Assembly: GCA_004554395.1 (NCBI GenBank)
Contig: SFMP01000048.1
Coordinates: 1 to 25,493 of the forward strand
Reading direction: 5' to 3'
Source of the DNA: Myxococcales bacterium
Lineage (GTDB): Bacteria; Myxococcota_A; Bradymonadia; UBA4248
DNA length: 25,493 nucleotides
The notes under the pieces were generated by a model. The model saw only the letters and a list, made by a program, of their open reading frames with translations, ran no database searches and was not told the origin of the DNA. Shown here one piece after another: positions 7,784-16,050 of this stretch (its first letter is position 1; each line of letters opens with the position of its first letter). A program made the position numbers and the translations under genes.

Positions 7784-9373
7784 ATGGATAATCGCTTTGC
7801 GCGCACTTTTGTCTGCGGCATTGGCGGCATCGGAACGAGTGGGCCCGCGATACTGCTCCACGAGCTAGGGTATCGCGTTGCTGGTTCCGATTTGCGCCAA
7901 AGCGAGCTGACTCGGGCGCTACAAGAGCTGGGAATCGATGTCATCATCGAAAACGGCAACGGGGCAAGTTCCATCAATGCCGCTATCTGCGACGAAGTCG
8001 AATGCTCGTCGTGTGTCATCGTGCCGGCGGCGTTTCCGAGCCATCATCCCGTCTGCCAAATTGCTCAAACGCGCCATATTCCCATATTATCGCGCACCGA
8101 AGCCCTAGCCCACATTGCACAATTGCCACAATTCAACGACGTGCCATTCGTCGTTTGCATGGGCACATTGAGTCGTGCCCGTTGTGCGCGATCGCTTGCC
8201 ACAATCGATCGCCATGTAGCTGGGTTTTGTTGCGGCGCTGCCATGCGTTCGCCTCATCCAAGACCCCACGAAGCAAGCCCCCACGACGCGCCGCACCCAA
8301 CACCGTCGCTCCATGCCATGCTCGGCTCCCCCGTCTTTTGCGATATCGACGAGCGCGACATCTTCCAAAACCCCGCTCTACTCGACGCATTCGGCGCAAA
8401 ACAAATCGTCATCACCGACTTTGCAACCCCCGATTACGGCTACTATGCACAAGATCAAACGTTGCAAAAACTCGTCGACATCGCCACCCAAGCCCTCATC
8501 CGATCGGCGAAGTCACATCAAAATTGCCCTAAATCCGATTATTCCCTCATATTCCCCGCGCATTCGTCGATTCCAAGGAATAAAATTCGATTCTTTGAAC
8601 GCCATCTTTCGGATCAAAGCTGTGACGATGCCAACGCCCATGCCAATGCCGAGAATAATGCCGCGCCCGATATCTACGGTTGCAATGCAGCGGCATTCTA
8701 TCGCGATGAAGCATTCGATTTCGAATTGAATGCAAAGAATGGCGACTTTTATCTATCTCAATGTCATAACGATTCAAATTCGCAGAATCGAATTCAAGTA
8801 TTGGCGACGCCAACTGCCGTCTCGGGCACGCGCACCGATGCCGCGGCTTTTGCCGCCGCGTGCTTGGCCGCAACCCATCATTGCCCACCGCAATCTAGGG
8901 CAAATATCGCGCAGCATACGACGGGCGATTCTAGCGCCCAAAACGCGCCGTTTTCGGTCGGCGATATGGCCTGCATCGGCTGGTTCGAACGCATCGCGCA
9001 AGCCCGATTCCCCCACTGCCATATCTATTACGATATACGCATGCATCCCGTCAGCATTGCCGAATCGCTGGCATCTATCGGCACACGCCACCCCGATTGT
9101 TCGACATCGATCGTCATTCGTCCTTTTATTTCGACGCTAAAAGTTTATACTACGCAAACTTGGGCGCAAGTTTTGCGCCGCGCACATGCCGTCTTCATCG
9201 CGAATCCGCCCTACGAAGGCTGCAGCCGCGACGATTGCGCACAATTCGCCGAAGCACTTTGTCAACACGGTCTCGAAGCACGGTGCATCGAGACTGCTCA
9301 AGCGTTGCCGCAATTCGAAGGCGCCCTACTCGTCATCGGCGCCCCCGACATGCGAGCTTTTTTCGAACCGTAG
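7784..9373 (+). CDS. Degenerate Mur ligase-like protein (Mpl/MurC architecture)
   Basis: This 529-residue protein follows the domain plan of Mpl/MurC, the ATP-dependent ligases that join an amino acid or peptide to UDP-MurNAc. The N-terminal nucleotide-sugar domain is well kept: FVCGIGGIGTSG (9-20), GYRVAGSDLRQSELTR, VIVPAAFPSHHP (78-89), IPILSRTEALAHI. Where the family has the P-loop GTHGKTTT this protein reads GTLSRARC (127-134). The catalytic EADEYD region reads CDIDERD (186-192), the NLEFDH motif reads TDFATPD (211-217), and the GxHNxxN motif reads GTRTDAA (348-354). The C-terminal domain is still recognisable (YYDIRMHPVSIAESLASI for DDFAHHPTAI, about 415-432). It therefore probably neither binds ATP in the usual way nor ligates; a binding or regulatory role is inference. 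Only AAAGG 2 nt before ATG serves as a ribosome site, so the start is less certain. Confidence 0.75.
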   Translation: MDNRFARTFVCGIGGIGTSGPAILLHELGYRVAGSDLRQSELTRALQELGIDVIIENGNGASSINAAICDEVECSSCVIVPAAFPSHHPVCQIAQTRHIPILSRTEALAHIAQLPQFNDVPFVVCMGTLSRARCARSLATIDRHVAGFCCGAAMRSPHPRPHEASPHDAPHPTPSLHAMLGSPVFCDIDERDIFQNPALLDAFGAKQIVITDFATPDYGYYAQDQTLQKLVDIATQALIRSAKSHQNCPKSDYSLIFPAHSSIPRNKIRFFERHLSDQSCDDANAHANAENNAAPDIYGCNAAAFYRDEAFDFELNAKNGDFYLSQCHNDSNSQNRIQVLATPTAVSGTRTDAAAFAAACLAATHHCPPQSRANIAQHTTGDSSAQNAPFSVGDMACIGWFERIAQARFPHCHIYYDIRMHPVSIAESLASIGTRHPDCSTSIVIRPFISTLKVYTTQTWAQVLRRAHAVFIANPPYEGCSRDDCAQFAEALCQHGLEARCIETAQALPQFEGALLVIGAPDMRAFFEP

Positions 9374-9392
9374 TCGGTTCTAGGAGCTAATC

Positions 9393-10757
9393 ATGACTCG
9401 ACACATTGCCATTCTTTGCATCATCGCTATGGTTGCCCTCTCGGCATGTAGCAAGACCACCCCGAGCGCCGAAACGGCGACTCAAGAAAACGGCGTCGCC
9501 CAAGCTAACGCCACCGATGCACAAGCAAAGGAAAAAGCTGTGACAGAAAACTGCAAACCGACGACTGGCAAAACGATTCAAGGTGCAGAGTGGACCGATG
9601 CGACGAACACACTCGCGCTCGCAGTCCTCAAATCGCAAACCGGCAACGCCGTCGCCTCGGCCTATAGCGCCGAACGCGCCCTCGGCATGGTACTCGATGG
9701 CGCATGCGGCAAAACCGCCGAAGAAATGCAAAACGCCCTCGCCCTACCCGCCGCCGACAACCTCAGCGCCGCCGGTCACGACGTCGAAAAAGCCCTACTC
9801 GACATTGCCGACCGCATGGACGAACAATACGACGAAGCCGGAAACGTCGTCAAAACGACTCCAAACGTCATGGTCGAAATCGACAACCGCGTTTGGCTCG
9901 AAAAATCGTATAAAATTCGAGATGACTACGCAAACGCGCTCAAAAATTATTATTCCGCCCCCATCGAATCGGTCGATTTCATCGTCAATCACGAAGAAGC
10001 TCGCAAGACGATTAACGCCCACGTCGCCAAAGCGACACACGACAAAATCCAAGACATCTTGCCCGCCAACTCGCTCGATCACACAGCTCGCCTCGTGCTC
10101 ACCAACGCCGTCTACTTCAAAGCGCCTTGGGCCGATCCCTTCAACGCCTCGATGACCGACAAAGCCGACTTCATCACCGCCGATGGCCCCGTCAAAGTCG
10201 ACATGATGCACAAAACAGAATCGTTCGGCTACTACGCCGACGACAACGTCGAAGTCGTCGGACTCGGCTTCTACGGCACCTCCTACGACTTCATCGTCAT
10301 CATGCCAAAACTCGCCGATGGCCAAAACCCCGTCCAAGCACTCACCGACCTCGAAGCAAGCCTCGATGCCGCCAAATGGCGCGAACTCATGGGCAAAATC
10401 AGCGGCGAACGCCTCAAACTGAGCATGCCGAAATTCCGCATCGACGCCACCGCCGAACTCAAAAAACTCCTCGCCGCGCGCGGTATGCAAGCCGCATTCG
10501 GTCGCGACGCCGATTTCTCGGCCATCTCGGGCTCCGACGACCTCTTCATCTCCGACATCTACCACAAGGCATTCATCGAAATTGACGAAAAAGGCGCCGA
10601 AGCCGCCGCTGCTACCGCCGTCGCCATGCTCATGAAAGCCGCCCTCGCCCCCGAGCCGCCCAAGACCGTCAACGTCGACCATCCGTTCATGTTCGCCATC
10701 GTCGAACGAAATACGTCTACCGCCCTCTTTATGGGCAGAAAAATCGACTTCAAATAA
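9393..10757 (+). CDS. Serpin family protease inhibitor, predicted lipoprotein
   Basis: This 454-residue protein has a type II signal peptide with lipobox LSAC (Cys19), a ~40-residue Ala/Thr/Glu linker, then a complete serpin fold. Landmarks are NRVWLEKSYKI, the strand/helix region LVLTNAVYFKAPWADPF (NAVYFKxxW), SYDFIVIMPK, KLSMPKFRIDATAEL, the breach segment KAFIEIDEKGAEAAAAT and the C-terminal DHPFMFAIVERNTSTALFMG. The reactive-centre-loop hinge EKGAEAAAAT (399-408) has the small residues typical of inhibitory serpins. Counting from Glu399 as P17 puts Lys415 at P1, suggesting a trypsin-like target. It would sit on the outer membrane or in the periplasm and trap an attacking or endogenous serine protease. 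ATG 9393 has AGGAG 6 nt upstream. It starts 19 nt after the Mur-like gene. Confidence 0.95.
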   Translation: MTRHIAILCIIAMVALSACSKTTPSAETATQENGVAQANATDAQAKEKAVTENCKPTTGKTIQGAEWTDATNTLALAVLKSQTGNAVASAYSAERALGMVLDGACGKTAEEMQNALALPAADNLSAAGHDVEKALLDIADRMDEQYDEAGNVVKTTPNVMVEIDNRVWLEKSYKIRDDYANALKNYYSAPIESVDFIVNHEEARKTINAHVAKATHDKIQDILPANSLDHTARLVLTNAVYFKAPWADPFNASMTDKADFITADGPVKVDMMHKTESFGYYADDNVEVVGLGFYGTSYDFIVIMPKLADGQNPVQALTDLEASLDAAKWRELMGKISGERLKLSMPKFRIDATAELKKLLAARGMQAAFGRDADFSAISGSDDLFISDIYHKAFIEIDEKGAEAAAATAVAMLMKAALAPEPPKTVNVDHPFMFAIVERNTSTALFMGRKIDFK

Positions 10758-10776
10758 TTCTCTTCGAATTCTATTT

Positions 10777-10846
10777 GGAAACGATTTTATTACAACGGTA
10801 TCGCTACAACGATTTTCTTACAACGATATCGTTGATGCGATTTTGT
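10777..10846. repeat. Degenerate 14-bp tandem repeat
   Basis: Five consecutive 14-bp units can be laid out (10777, 10791, 10805, 10819, 10833), each carrying a version of ACAACGATTTT/ACAACGGTATC; TACAACG recurs at 10791, 10805 and 10819. It follows the serpin stop directly. Role unknown. Confidence 0.5.
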
Positions 10847-10867
10847 TCTCGTGATTTTTTGGCTACG

Positions 10868-10976
10868 CTATTTGGCACCTGCGGTGCCAAATACGCTTCG
10901 CTCAGGCGGCTATTGGCTTGCGCCAATACGCCGCCTTTTGCGCCTATTGGCATACGCCAATACGGCGCAATTTTTT
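10868..10976. repeat. Cluster of three CTATT...AATACG hairpin repeats
   Basis: Three palindromes share CTATT on the left and AATACG on the right, with different but self-complementary inner stems. The first is 10868-10895 (TATTTGGCACC pairs with GGTGCCAAATA, loop TGC). The second is about 10905-10935 (GGCGGC-TATTGGC with GCCAATA-c-GCCGCC). The third is 10938-10970. The same family recurs at 21291-21422. Confidence 0.8.
10938..10976 (+). terminator. Intrinsic terminator built from a hairpin repeat
   Basis: TTGCGCC-TATTGGC (10938-10951) pairs with GCCAATA-c-GGCGCAA (10956-10970) around ATAC and is followed by six T (10971-10976). It is the most likely end of the serpin transcript. The outer arms make this repeat copy double as a terminator. 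Confidence 0.7.
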
Positions 10977-11002
10977 GTGGCATGCCCGACAGCCCAAAAT
11001 CG

Positions 11003-11050
11003 GCGCGCGTATGCTCGCAAGTTGCCAAAGGCAACGAGAACATAGCGCGC
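11003..11050. repeat. Imperfect 48-bp palindrome
   Basis: The outer arms GCGCGC (11003-11008) and GCGCGC (11045-11050) and the inner arms GTTGCC (11021-11026) and GGCAAC (11030-11035) flank a 3-nt loop AAA, with partly pairing sequence between (TATG/CATA, CTCG/CGAG). It may be a related REP-like element. Confidence 0.55.
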
Positions 11051-11054
11051 CCAG

Positions 11055-11130
11055 GCGAGCCGTATTGAGCGACAGCGAAATAGGCGAGCCCACGCGAGCC
11101 GTATTGAGCGACAGCGAAATAGGCGAGCCC
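11055..11130. repeat. Two identical 37-bp direct repeats
   Basis: An identical 37-bp sequence (starting GCGAGCCGTATTGAGC) occurs at 11055-11091 and 11094-11130. Read on the minus strand it contains CTATT...AATACG, so it looks like an inverted, stem-decayed relative of the hairpin family just upstream. The rest of the spacer up to gyrA (11131-11256) holds GCGCCAA at 11177, 11187 and 11241 and no convincing promoter. Confidence 0.75.
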
Positions 11131-11272
11131 CAAAAAATCAAAAAAAAACTATTATGCGACGTAGAAAAGTCGATTCGCGCCAATTTGCGCCAAAGTAGGC
11201 AAAAAAACTCATGAAAACCGCAAAAATGTGGTAAGAGTTTGCGCCAATTTTGGGATAGAGGAGGCCCAAAGC

Positions 11273-13858
11273 ATGTCTGATGAAATCAAGCCGACTGCGA
11301 ATATCGAGCAGGTCAACATAGAAGAGGAGCTCAAAACGAGCTATTTGGCGTATTCCGTGAGCGTCATCGTAGGGCGAGCATTGCCCGATGTGCGCGACGG
11401 TTTGAAGCCGGTGCATCGGCGCATTTTGTATGCGATGAGCAAGATTGGCTGCGACAAGATGACGAAGAAATCGGCGCGTATCGTCGGCGACGTCATCGGT
11501 AAGTATCACCCGCATGGCGACTCGGCGGCGTATGATGCGCTCGTGCGACTGGCGCAACCGTTTAACATGCGCTATTGCCTCGTCGATGGGCAGGGAAACT
11601 TCGGTAGCGAAGACGGCGACCCTCCCGCTCACATGCGATATACCGAGGCGAAACTCGCCAAGAATAGCGCGAGCGTTCTGTGCGACCTCGACAAAGAGAC
11701 GGTTGATTTTATTCCGAATTTCGACGGCGAGGAAGTCGAGCCAAGTGTTTTGGCGACGCGGATTCCGCTGTTGCTCGTCAATGGTTCGAGCGGTATTGCC
11801 GTTGGCATGGCGACGAGTATTCCGCCGCATAACCTCAACGAAGTCTGCGACGGCATGATTCACCTCATGAAGAATCCCGATTGCACGACGCGCGACCTCA
11901 TGCAATTCGTCAAGGGGCCCGATTTTCCGACCGTCAACACGATTTATGGGCGGCGCGGCATCTACGAGGCCTACAATACGGGGCGTGGCAAGGTGCAAGT
12001 GCGCGCGCGCGTGACCGAAGAAAAGTACAACGGGCATCCGGCGCTCATCATTCGCGAAGTGCCCTATCAGGTCAATAAATCGGTCATGGTGAGCAAGATC
12101 AAAGAAGTCGCCAAAAACAAGATCATCGATGGCATTACGAACGTGCTCGATTTGTCGGGGCGTGGCGAAATCAAGATCATCATCGAATTGCGCAAAGACG
12201 TGCCGCCGCAAGTCGTGCTCAACCAGCTCTATAAGCTGACGCCGTTGCAATCGACGTTTGGCATCATCATGTTGGCAGTCGTCAACAATCGCCCCATCGT
12301 TCTCACGCTCAAAGAGACGATGAATTATTTCATCGATTTTAGGCGCGATGTCGTCGTGCGCCGCACGATGTATTTGTTGCGCCGCGCCCGAGAACGCGCC
12401 CATATATTGGAAGGCTACCGGATTGCGCTCGACAACATCGACCGCGTCATTACGATTATCCGGGGCAGTAGCGACGTTTCGCAAGCGCGTACACAGCTCA
12501 TCGAAGAATTCGGGCTTTCCGAAATCCAAGCTCAAGCGATCCTCGAGCTCCGTCTCCAACGGCTCACCGGCATGGAGCGTAGCAAGATATTAGACGAATT
12601 AGCCGCTTTGTTGCAGTCGATTCAAGATTACGAGTGCATTCTGAAATCTAAAGCACGAATCGACGAAATTATCATTGGCGAATTCGAAGAGATAAAGAAG
12701 CTCTATGGCGATCCGCGATTGACCGAAATCGTCGATGCCGAAATCGAAATCGAAGACGAAGATCTCATCGCCGAAGAATATTGCATGGTCGTTCGCACGC
12801 ATCAAAACTACATCAAGCGCATGCCCTTGAGCGAGTATCAGGCGCAGAAACGCGGCGGGCAGGGCAAGATCGGGATGGGAACGAAAGACGACGACTACGT
12901 GCGCGATATGTTCGTCGCCTCGAGTCACCAACGCATTCTCATCTTTACATCGTTGGGGCGCGTCTTCCTCATCAAAGTCTACGAACTACCGCAAGGAACG
13001 CGCACGACGAAAGGGCGCCCCATCATCAATATGTTGCCCAAGCTCGAGGCGGGCGAGAGCGTCGAAACGATTTTGCCCTTGCCGCAAGACGATATCCACG
13101 GATACATTCTCATGGCGACGCAAAACGGCATCATCAAGAAGACCGAATGCATGGCATTTAAGAATGTCCGCAAAAACGGGCTCAAGGCGATTCAGTTCCG
13201 CGAGGGCGATAAACTCATCGGCGCGGCACTCACCGACGAAGGCGATACGGTCATGCTCGTATCGGCCAATGGGTATTCGGTGCGCTTCGATCCCGATAAA
13301 TTGCGCGCCCAAGGGCGCGTTTCGATGGGCGTGCGCGGCATTCGCTTGCGCGAAGGCGACAAAGTCGCCTCGATGGAGATCATCCACGATCCCGAAAGCG
13401 TCATCTTGACGGTCACCGAAAACGGCTTCGGCAAGCGAACCCCCATTTCGGAATACCCCGTTAAAGGGCGCGGCGGGCTCGGGATACGCGCCATTAGCAC
13501 GTCGGAACGCAACGGCAAACTCGTCGCGGCGCTCGTCGTCGCCGACGATGAACACCTCTTGCTCGCCACCAACGGCGGCAAGATCATCCGCACGCGCATT
13601 AGCGAAATTCGCATCCAAGGACGCGCAACGGCAGGCGTCAAACTGATGAATACTCAAGAGGGCGAAAACATCGTCGCCGTCGCCACTTGCGCCGAATCGA
13701 ACGACGACGACGCCGAATTGACGGCACTCCCCATCGACGATTCTCCCGAAGAAGTCGAAGACGTCGAAGAAGTCGAAGACGTCGAAGACGATTTGACCGA
13801 TGACGATTTGGCAGACGACGACTTGAACGACGAAGACGTCGACGACGATTCCGAATAA
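11273..13858 (+). CDS. gyrA: DNA gyrase subunit A
   Basis: This 861-residue type IIA topoisomerase subunit cuts and rejoins DNA for ATP-driven negative supercoiling together with GyrB. The breakage-reunion domain contains RALPDVRDGLKPVHRRILYA, the quinolone-determining region HPHGDSAAYDALVR with Ser84 and Asp88 (wild-type equivalents of E. coli 83 and 87), and the catalytic Tyr123 in MRYTEAK. The C-terminal beta-pinwheel carries the gyrase-specific GyrA box QKRGGQG at 525-531, which argues against ParC. The last ~55 residues (about 807-861) are an extreme Asp/Glu tail; acidic tails tune wrapping and supercoiling in some gyrases. ATG at 11273 follows AGAGGAGG (11257-11264) by 8 nt. gyrB is not in the window. 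The next gene starts 2 nt after the stop. Confidence 0.97.
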   Translation: MSDEIKPTANIEQVNIEEELKTSYLAYSVSVIVGRALPDVRDGLKPVHRRILYAMSKIGCDKMTKKSARIVGDVIGKYHPHGDSAAYDALVRLAQPFNMRYCLVDGQGNFGSEDGDPPAHMRYTEAKLAKNSASVLCDLDKETVDFIPNFDGEEVEPSVLATRIPLLLVNGSSGIAVGMATSIPPHNLNEVCDGMIHLMKNPDCTTRDLMQFVKGPDFPTVNTIYGRRGIYEAYNTGRGKVQVRARVTEEKYNGHPALIIREVPYQVNKSVMVSKIKEVAKNKIIDGITNVLDLSGRGEIKIIIELRKDVPPQVVLNQLYKLTPLQSTFGIIMLAVVNNRPIVLTLKETMNYFIDFRRDVVVRRTMYLLRRARERAHILEGYRIALDNIDRVITIIRGSSDVSQARTQLIEEFGLSEIQAQAILELRLQRLTGMERSKILDELAALLQSIQDYECILKSKARIDEIIIGEFEEIKKLYGDPRLTEIVDAEIEIEDEDLIAEEYCMVVRTHQNYIKRMPLSEYQAQKRGGQGKIGMGTKDDDYVRDMFVASSHQRILIFTSLGRVFLIKVYELPQGTRTTKGRPIINMLPKLEAGESVETILPLPQDDIHGYILMATQNGIIKKTECMAFKNVRKNGLKAIQFREGDKLIGAALTDEGDTVMLVSANGYSVRFDPDKLRAQGRVSMGVRGIRLREGDKVASMEIIHDPESVILTVTENGFGKRTPISEYPVKGRGGLGIRAISTSERNGKLVAALVVADDEHLLLATNGGKIIRTRISEIRIQGRATAGVKLMNTQEGENIVAVATCAESNDDDAELTALPIDDSPEEVEDVEEVEDVEDDLTDDDLADDDLNDEDVDDDSE

Positions 13859-13860
13859 AA

Positions 13861-15324
13861 ATGACCGTTCATCGATTATTTTCTTCGATATTGATCGCAT
13901 GCACGGCCGCACTCGCCGCATGCTCGCCCGCGGCTGGCGACATGCGCGAACGCGAACCGTTGCATTTCGACAAATCGCCCAAAACGACATTACAAAACGG
14001 CGACTCCGATTCTCATCTCGTCGCCGATCCCGAATTAAATTCAGATAATTTAGGTGATACTGAATCCAATTCAAACGAACCTGGCGAAACTCGGGATAAT
14101 GCAGGAGTCGACGCAAACATTGCCCGCGATTCCAAAGACAATTCGAATGAATCAGCCGATAACTGTTCTCAATTCTGCGATCTCGGCAAATTTCGAATCG
14201 AAGACCCAACGCAACAATTGAGTTACGATGCGCGTCATTTGGGGATATTGGCATTGTGTGGCGATTCGGCGCGCGACGCGAAGTGCGTCGATCGCGCATT
14301 GCGCGATGGTGCCATTCTTTTCGCCGAAGAAGGCGGCTCCGAGCCCAAGAAGATACTCCTCTATCCGACGCGATTCGAGGCGTTTATCGACGATGCCAGC
14401 GCGCGAATCGATACGGCGGCGACCGAAGGGCGTTGGTCGGAGTCGCTCGATCGCGTCATTGCGGGCGTCGATGGAAGGCGCGTTTCGCCCGAAAAGACGC
14501 TCGACAATTTGCGGCAAGCTGTCGTTTCGGGTGCGTCGTCGTTTGCCATCGATATCGAATCTTTGCCGGCGCGTTCGAGCAATCTCAACGACATTGGCGA
14601 TTTCAAGCCGACGGTTAAAATCGGCGGATTTCAGACGAAGTTTTCACGCTCGAAAAATCGCACGCACAACGTCAAATTGGCGGCTAGCGCCGTCGATGGC
14701 TTATTTCTCATGCCGGGAGCCGAATTTTCGTACAACGATTGGGTTGGCGAGCGAAGCGAGGCGCGTGGATACCGCGAGGCGCCGGTCATCGAGCAAGGGC
14801 AACTCGTCGAGGGCTTGGGGGGCGGCGCCTGCCAAGTTTCGTCGACGATTCATGCTGCAGCCCTGCTCTCGGGGCTCGAAATCGTCGAACGATACAATCA
14901 TTCGTTGCCATCGAGCTATATTCCCATGGGCATGGATGCCGTCGTCAGTTACCCCACACTCGATCTCCGTATCAAAAATAATTTCGATCACCCAGTCGTA
15001 TTGCGAGTTTTAATCGAAGATACGACGTTAATAGCGAATTTTTATTCCGATACGCCGCGTAACTCTAAAGTTTATTTCAGGCACGAAATCGCCGAAGAAA
15101 TCCCATATAAAGAAGTCATTACGACCGATCCGACGCTTCCACCCGAGACGACGAAGATCACAAAACGCGGGAAACCCGGTTATCGCATACTCCGCAGCCG
15201 AATCGTCCTCAAAGATGGCAAGGAATCGTTCGAAAAGTTCTACGACGACACGTACCAATCCCAAACGCAAAACGTCACGATATCGCCCGATGTCGTTTAT
15301 CCACCGCCCCCACTTGAATCTTGA
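13861..15324 (+). CDS. VanW-domain lipoprotein
   Basis: This 487-residue protein has a lipobox LAAC (Cys21), a low-complexity Asn/Asp/Ser linker (about 40-105), then a segment resembling the putative peptidoglycan-binding domain often found before VanW (about 165-240; GVDGRRVSPEKTLDNLRQA). The VanW domain follows at about 251-400, with THNVKLAASAVDGLFLMPGAEFSYNDWVG split around residue 280, EGLGGGACQVSSTIHAAALL, RYNHSLPSSYIPMGMDAVVS and LRIKNNFDHPVVLRV. VanW-family proteins are linked to the cell wall but have no proven reaction. A Pro-rich end (YPPPPLES) closes it. The start lies 2 nt after the gyrA stop with no clear ribosome site, so translation probably depends on coupling to gyrA. Confidence 0.88.
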   Translation: MTVHRLFSSILIACTAALAACSPAAGDMREREPLHFDKSPKTTLQNGDSDSHLVADPELNSDNLGDTESNSNEPGETRDNAGVDANIARDSKDNSNESADNCSQFCDLGKFRIEDPTQQLSYDARHLGILALCGDSARDAKCVDRALRDGAILFAEEGGSEPKKILLYPTRFEAFIDDASARIDTAATEGRWSESLDRVIAGVDGRRVSPEKTLDNLRQAVVSGASSFAIDIESLPARSSNLNDIGDFKPTVKIGGFQTKFSRSKNRTHNVKLAASAVDGLFLMPGAEFSYNDWVGERSEARGYREAPVIEQGQLVEGLGGGACQVSSTIHAAALLSGLEIVERYNHSLPSSYIPMGMDAVVSYPTLDLRIKNNFDHPVVLRVLIEDTTLIANFYSDTPRNSKVYFRHEIAEEIPYKEVITTDPTLPPETTKITKRGKPGYRILRSRIVLKDGKESFEKFYDDTYQSQTQNVTISPDVVYPPPPLES

Positions 15325-15368
15325 TTTCAAACCGCGATCTTTCGACCGCCCACTCTCCAGAGGTTTTT

Positions 15369-16034
15369 ATGATTCCACTACCGACATCGACATCTCACTG
15401 GATAGCGCCGAGTCTTTTATCGGCCGATTTTGCGAACTTAGCCGACGAAGTTCGCCGCCTCGAGGCGGCGAAAGCCGACTGGCTTCATTTCGACGTCATG
15501 GATGGCACATTTGTGCCCAATATATCGGTCGGCATACCCGTTTTGGCGAGCCTTCGCAAAGTGACGACGTTGCCAATCGACGTCCATCTCATGATCGTCA
15601 ATCCCGATCCGCTTTTGCCCGCCTTTGCCAAGGCAGGCGCCGATACGCTCACGGTTCAAGTCGAGGCGTGCACGCATCTGCATCGCACGTTAAACTATAT
15701 CCGCGATCTTGGTTGCCGCGCCGGCGCGGCACTCAATCCGCATACGCCCATCGATTGCCTCGATTACGTCGCCGATTGCCTCGATTTCGTCCTCGTCATG
15801 ACTGTCAATCCAGGGTTTGGTGGTCAGTCTTATATCGATAGCTGTACGAAGAAGATCGCCGCCATCCGCAAGCGATTCCCCGACCTCCCGATCGAAGTCG
15901 ACGGCGGTATTAAAAACGATACGATCGGACGCGCAGCCCAAGCCGGCGCCAATATCTTCGTCTCGGGTTCGGGCATCTTCGCACAATCCGACTACGCCCA
16001 AGCCATCGCCAAGCTCAGAACAAACGCTGCATAG
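15369..16034 (+). CDS. rpe: Ribulose-phosphate 3-epimerase
   Basis: This 221-residue TIM-barrel enzyme interconverts D-ribulose 5-phosphate and D-xylulose 5-phosphate in the pentose phosphate pathway. Signature segments are IAPSLLSADFANLADEV, DWLHFDVMDGTFVPN (catalytic Asp and metal-binding His), IDVHLMIVNP, MTVNPGFGGQ and the second catalytic Asp in IEVDGGI. The phosphate-binding end is VSGSGIF. I choose ATG at 15369 because AGAGG (15359-15363) precedes it by 5 nt and the length fits the family. A TTG at 15321 overlapping the vanW stop would add 16 unconserved residues. It is the third gene of a likely gyrA-vanW-rpe transcription unit. Confidence 0.96.
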   Translation: MIPLPTSTSHWIAPSLLSADFANLADEVRRLEAAKADWLHFDVMDGTFVPNISVGIPVLASLRKVTTLPIDVHLMIVNPDPLLPAFAKAGADTLTVQVEACTHLHRTLNYIRDLGCRAGAALNPHTPIDCLDYVADCLDFVLVMTVNPGFGGQSYIDSCTKKIAAIRKRFPDLPIEVDGGIKNDTIGRAAQAGANIFVSGSGIFAQSDYAQAIAKLRTNAA

Positions 16035-16050
16035 CGTAGATTTACCTATC

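Noticed and set aside
10872..10889. Second sigma54-like match (TTGGCAC...GTGCC)
   Set aside because: The match arises from the two arms of the hairpin repeat, points towards no nearby start codon, and lies within a repeat family.
10804..11133. Minus-strand frame with a repeated AYFAVAQYGS peptide
   Set aside because: The peptide repeat simply translates the 37-bp non-coding direct repeat and hairpins; there is no ribosome site.
11510..11550. Quinolone-resistance substitution in gyrA
   Set aside because: The key positions read Ser84 and Asp88, the susceptible type.
11138..12559. 473-codon open frame on the minus strand opposite gyrA
   Set aside because: It is a shadow of gyrA codon usage, like the 437-codon frame at 12986-14299. 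No domains and no start signals were seen.
15321..15368. TTG start for rpe overlapping the vanW stop
   Set aside because: The 16 extra residues are not conserved in the family, and ATG 15369 has a proper ribosome site.
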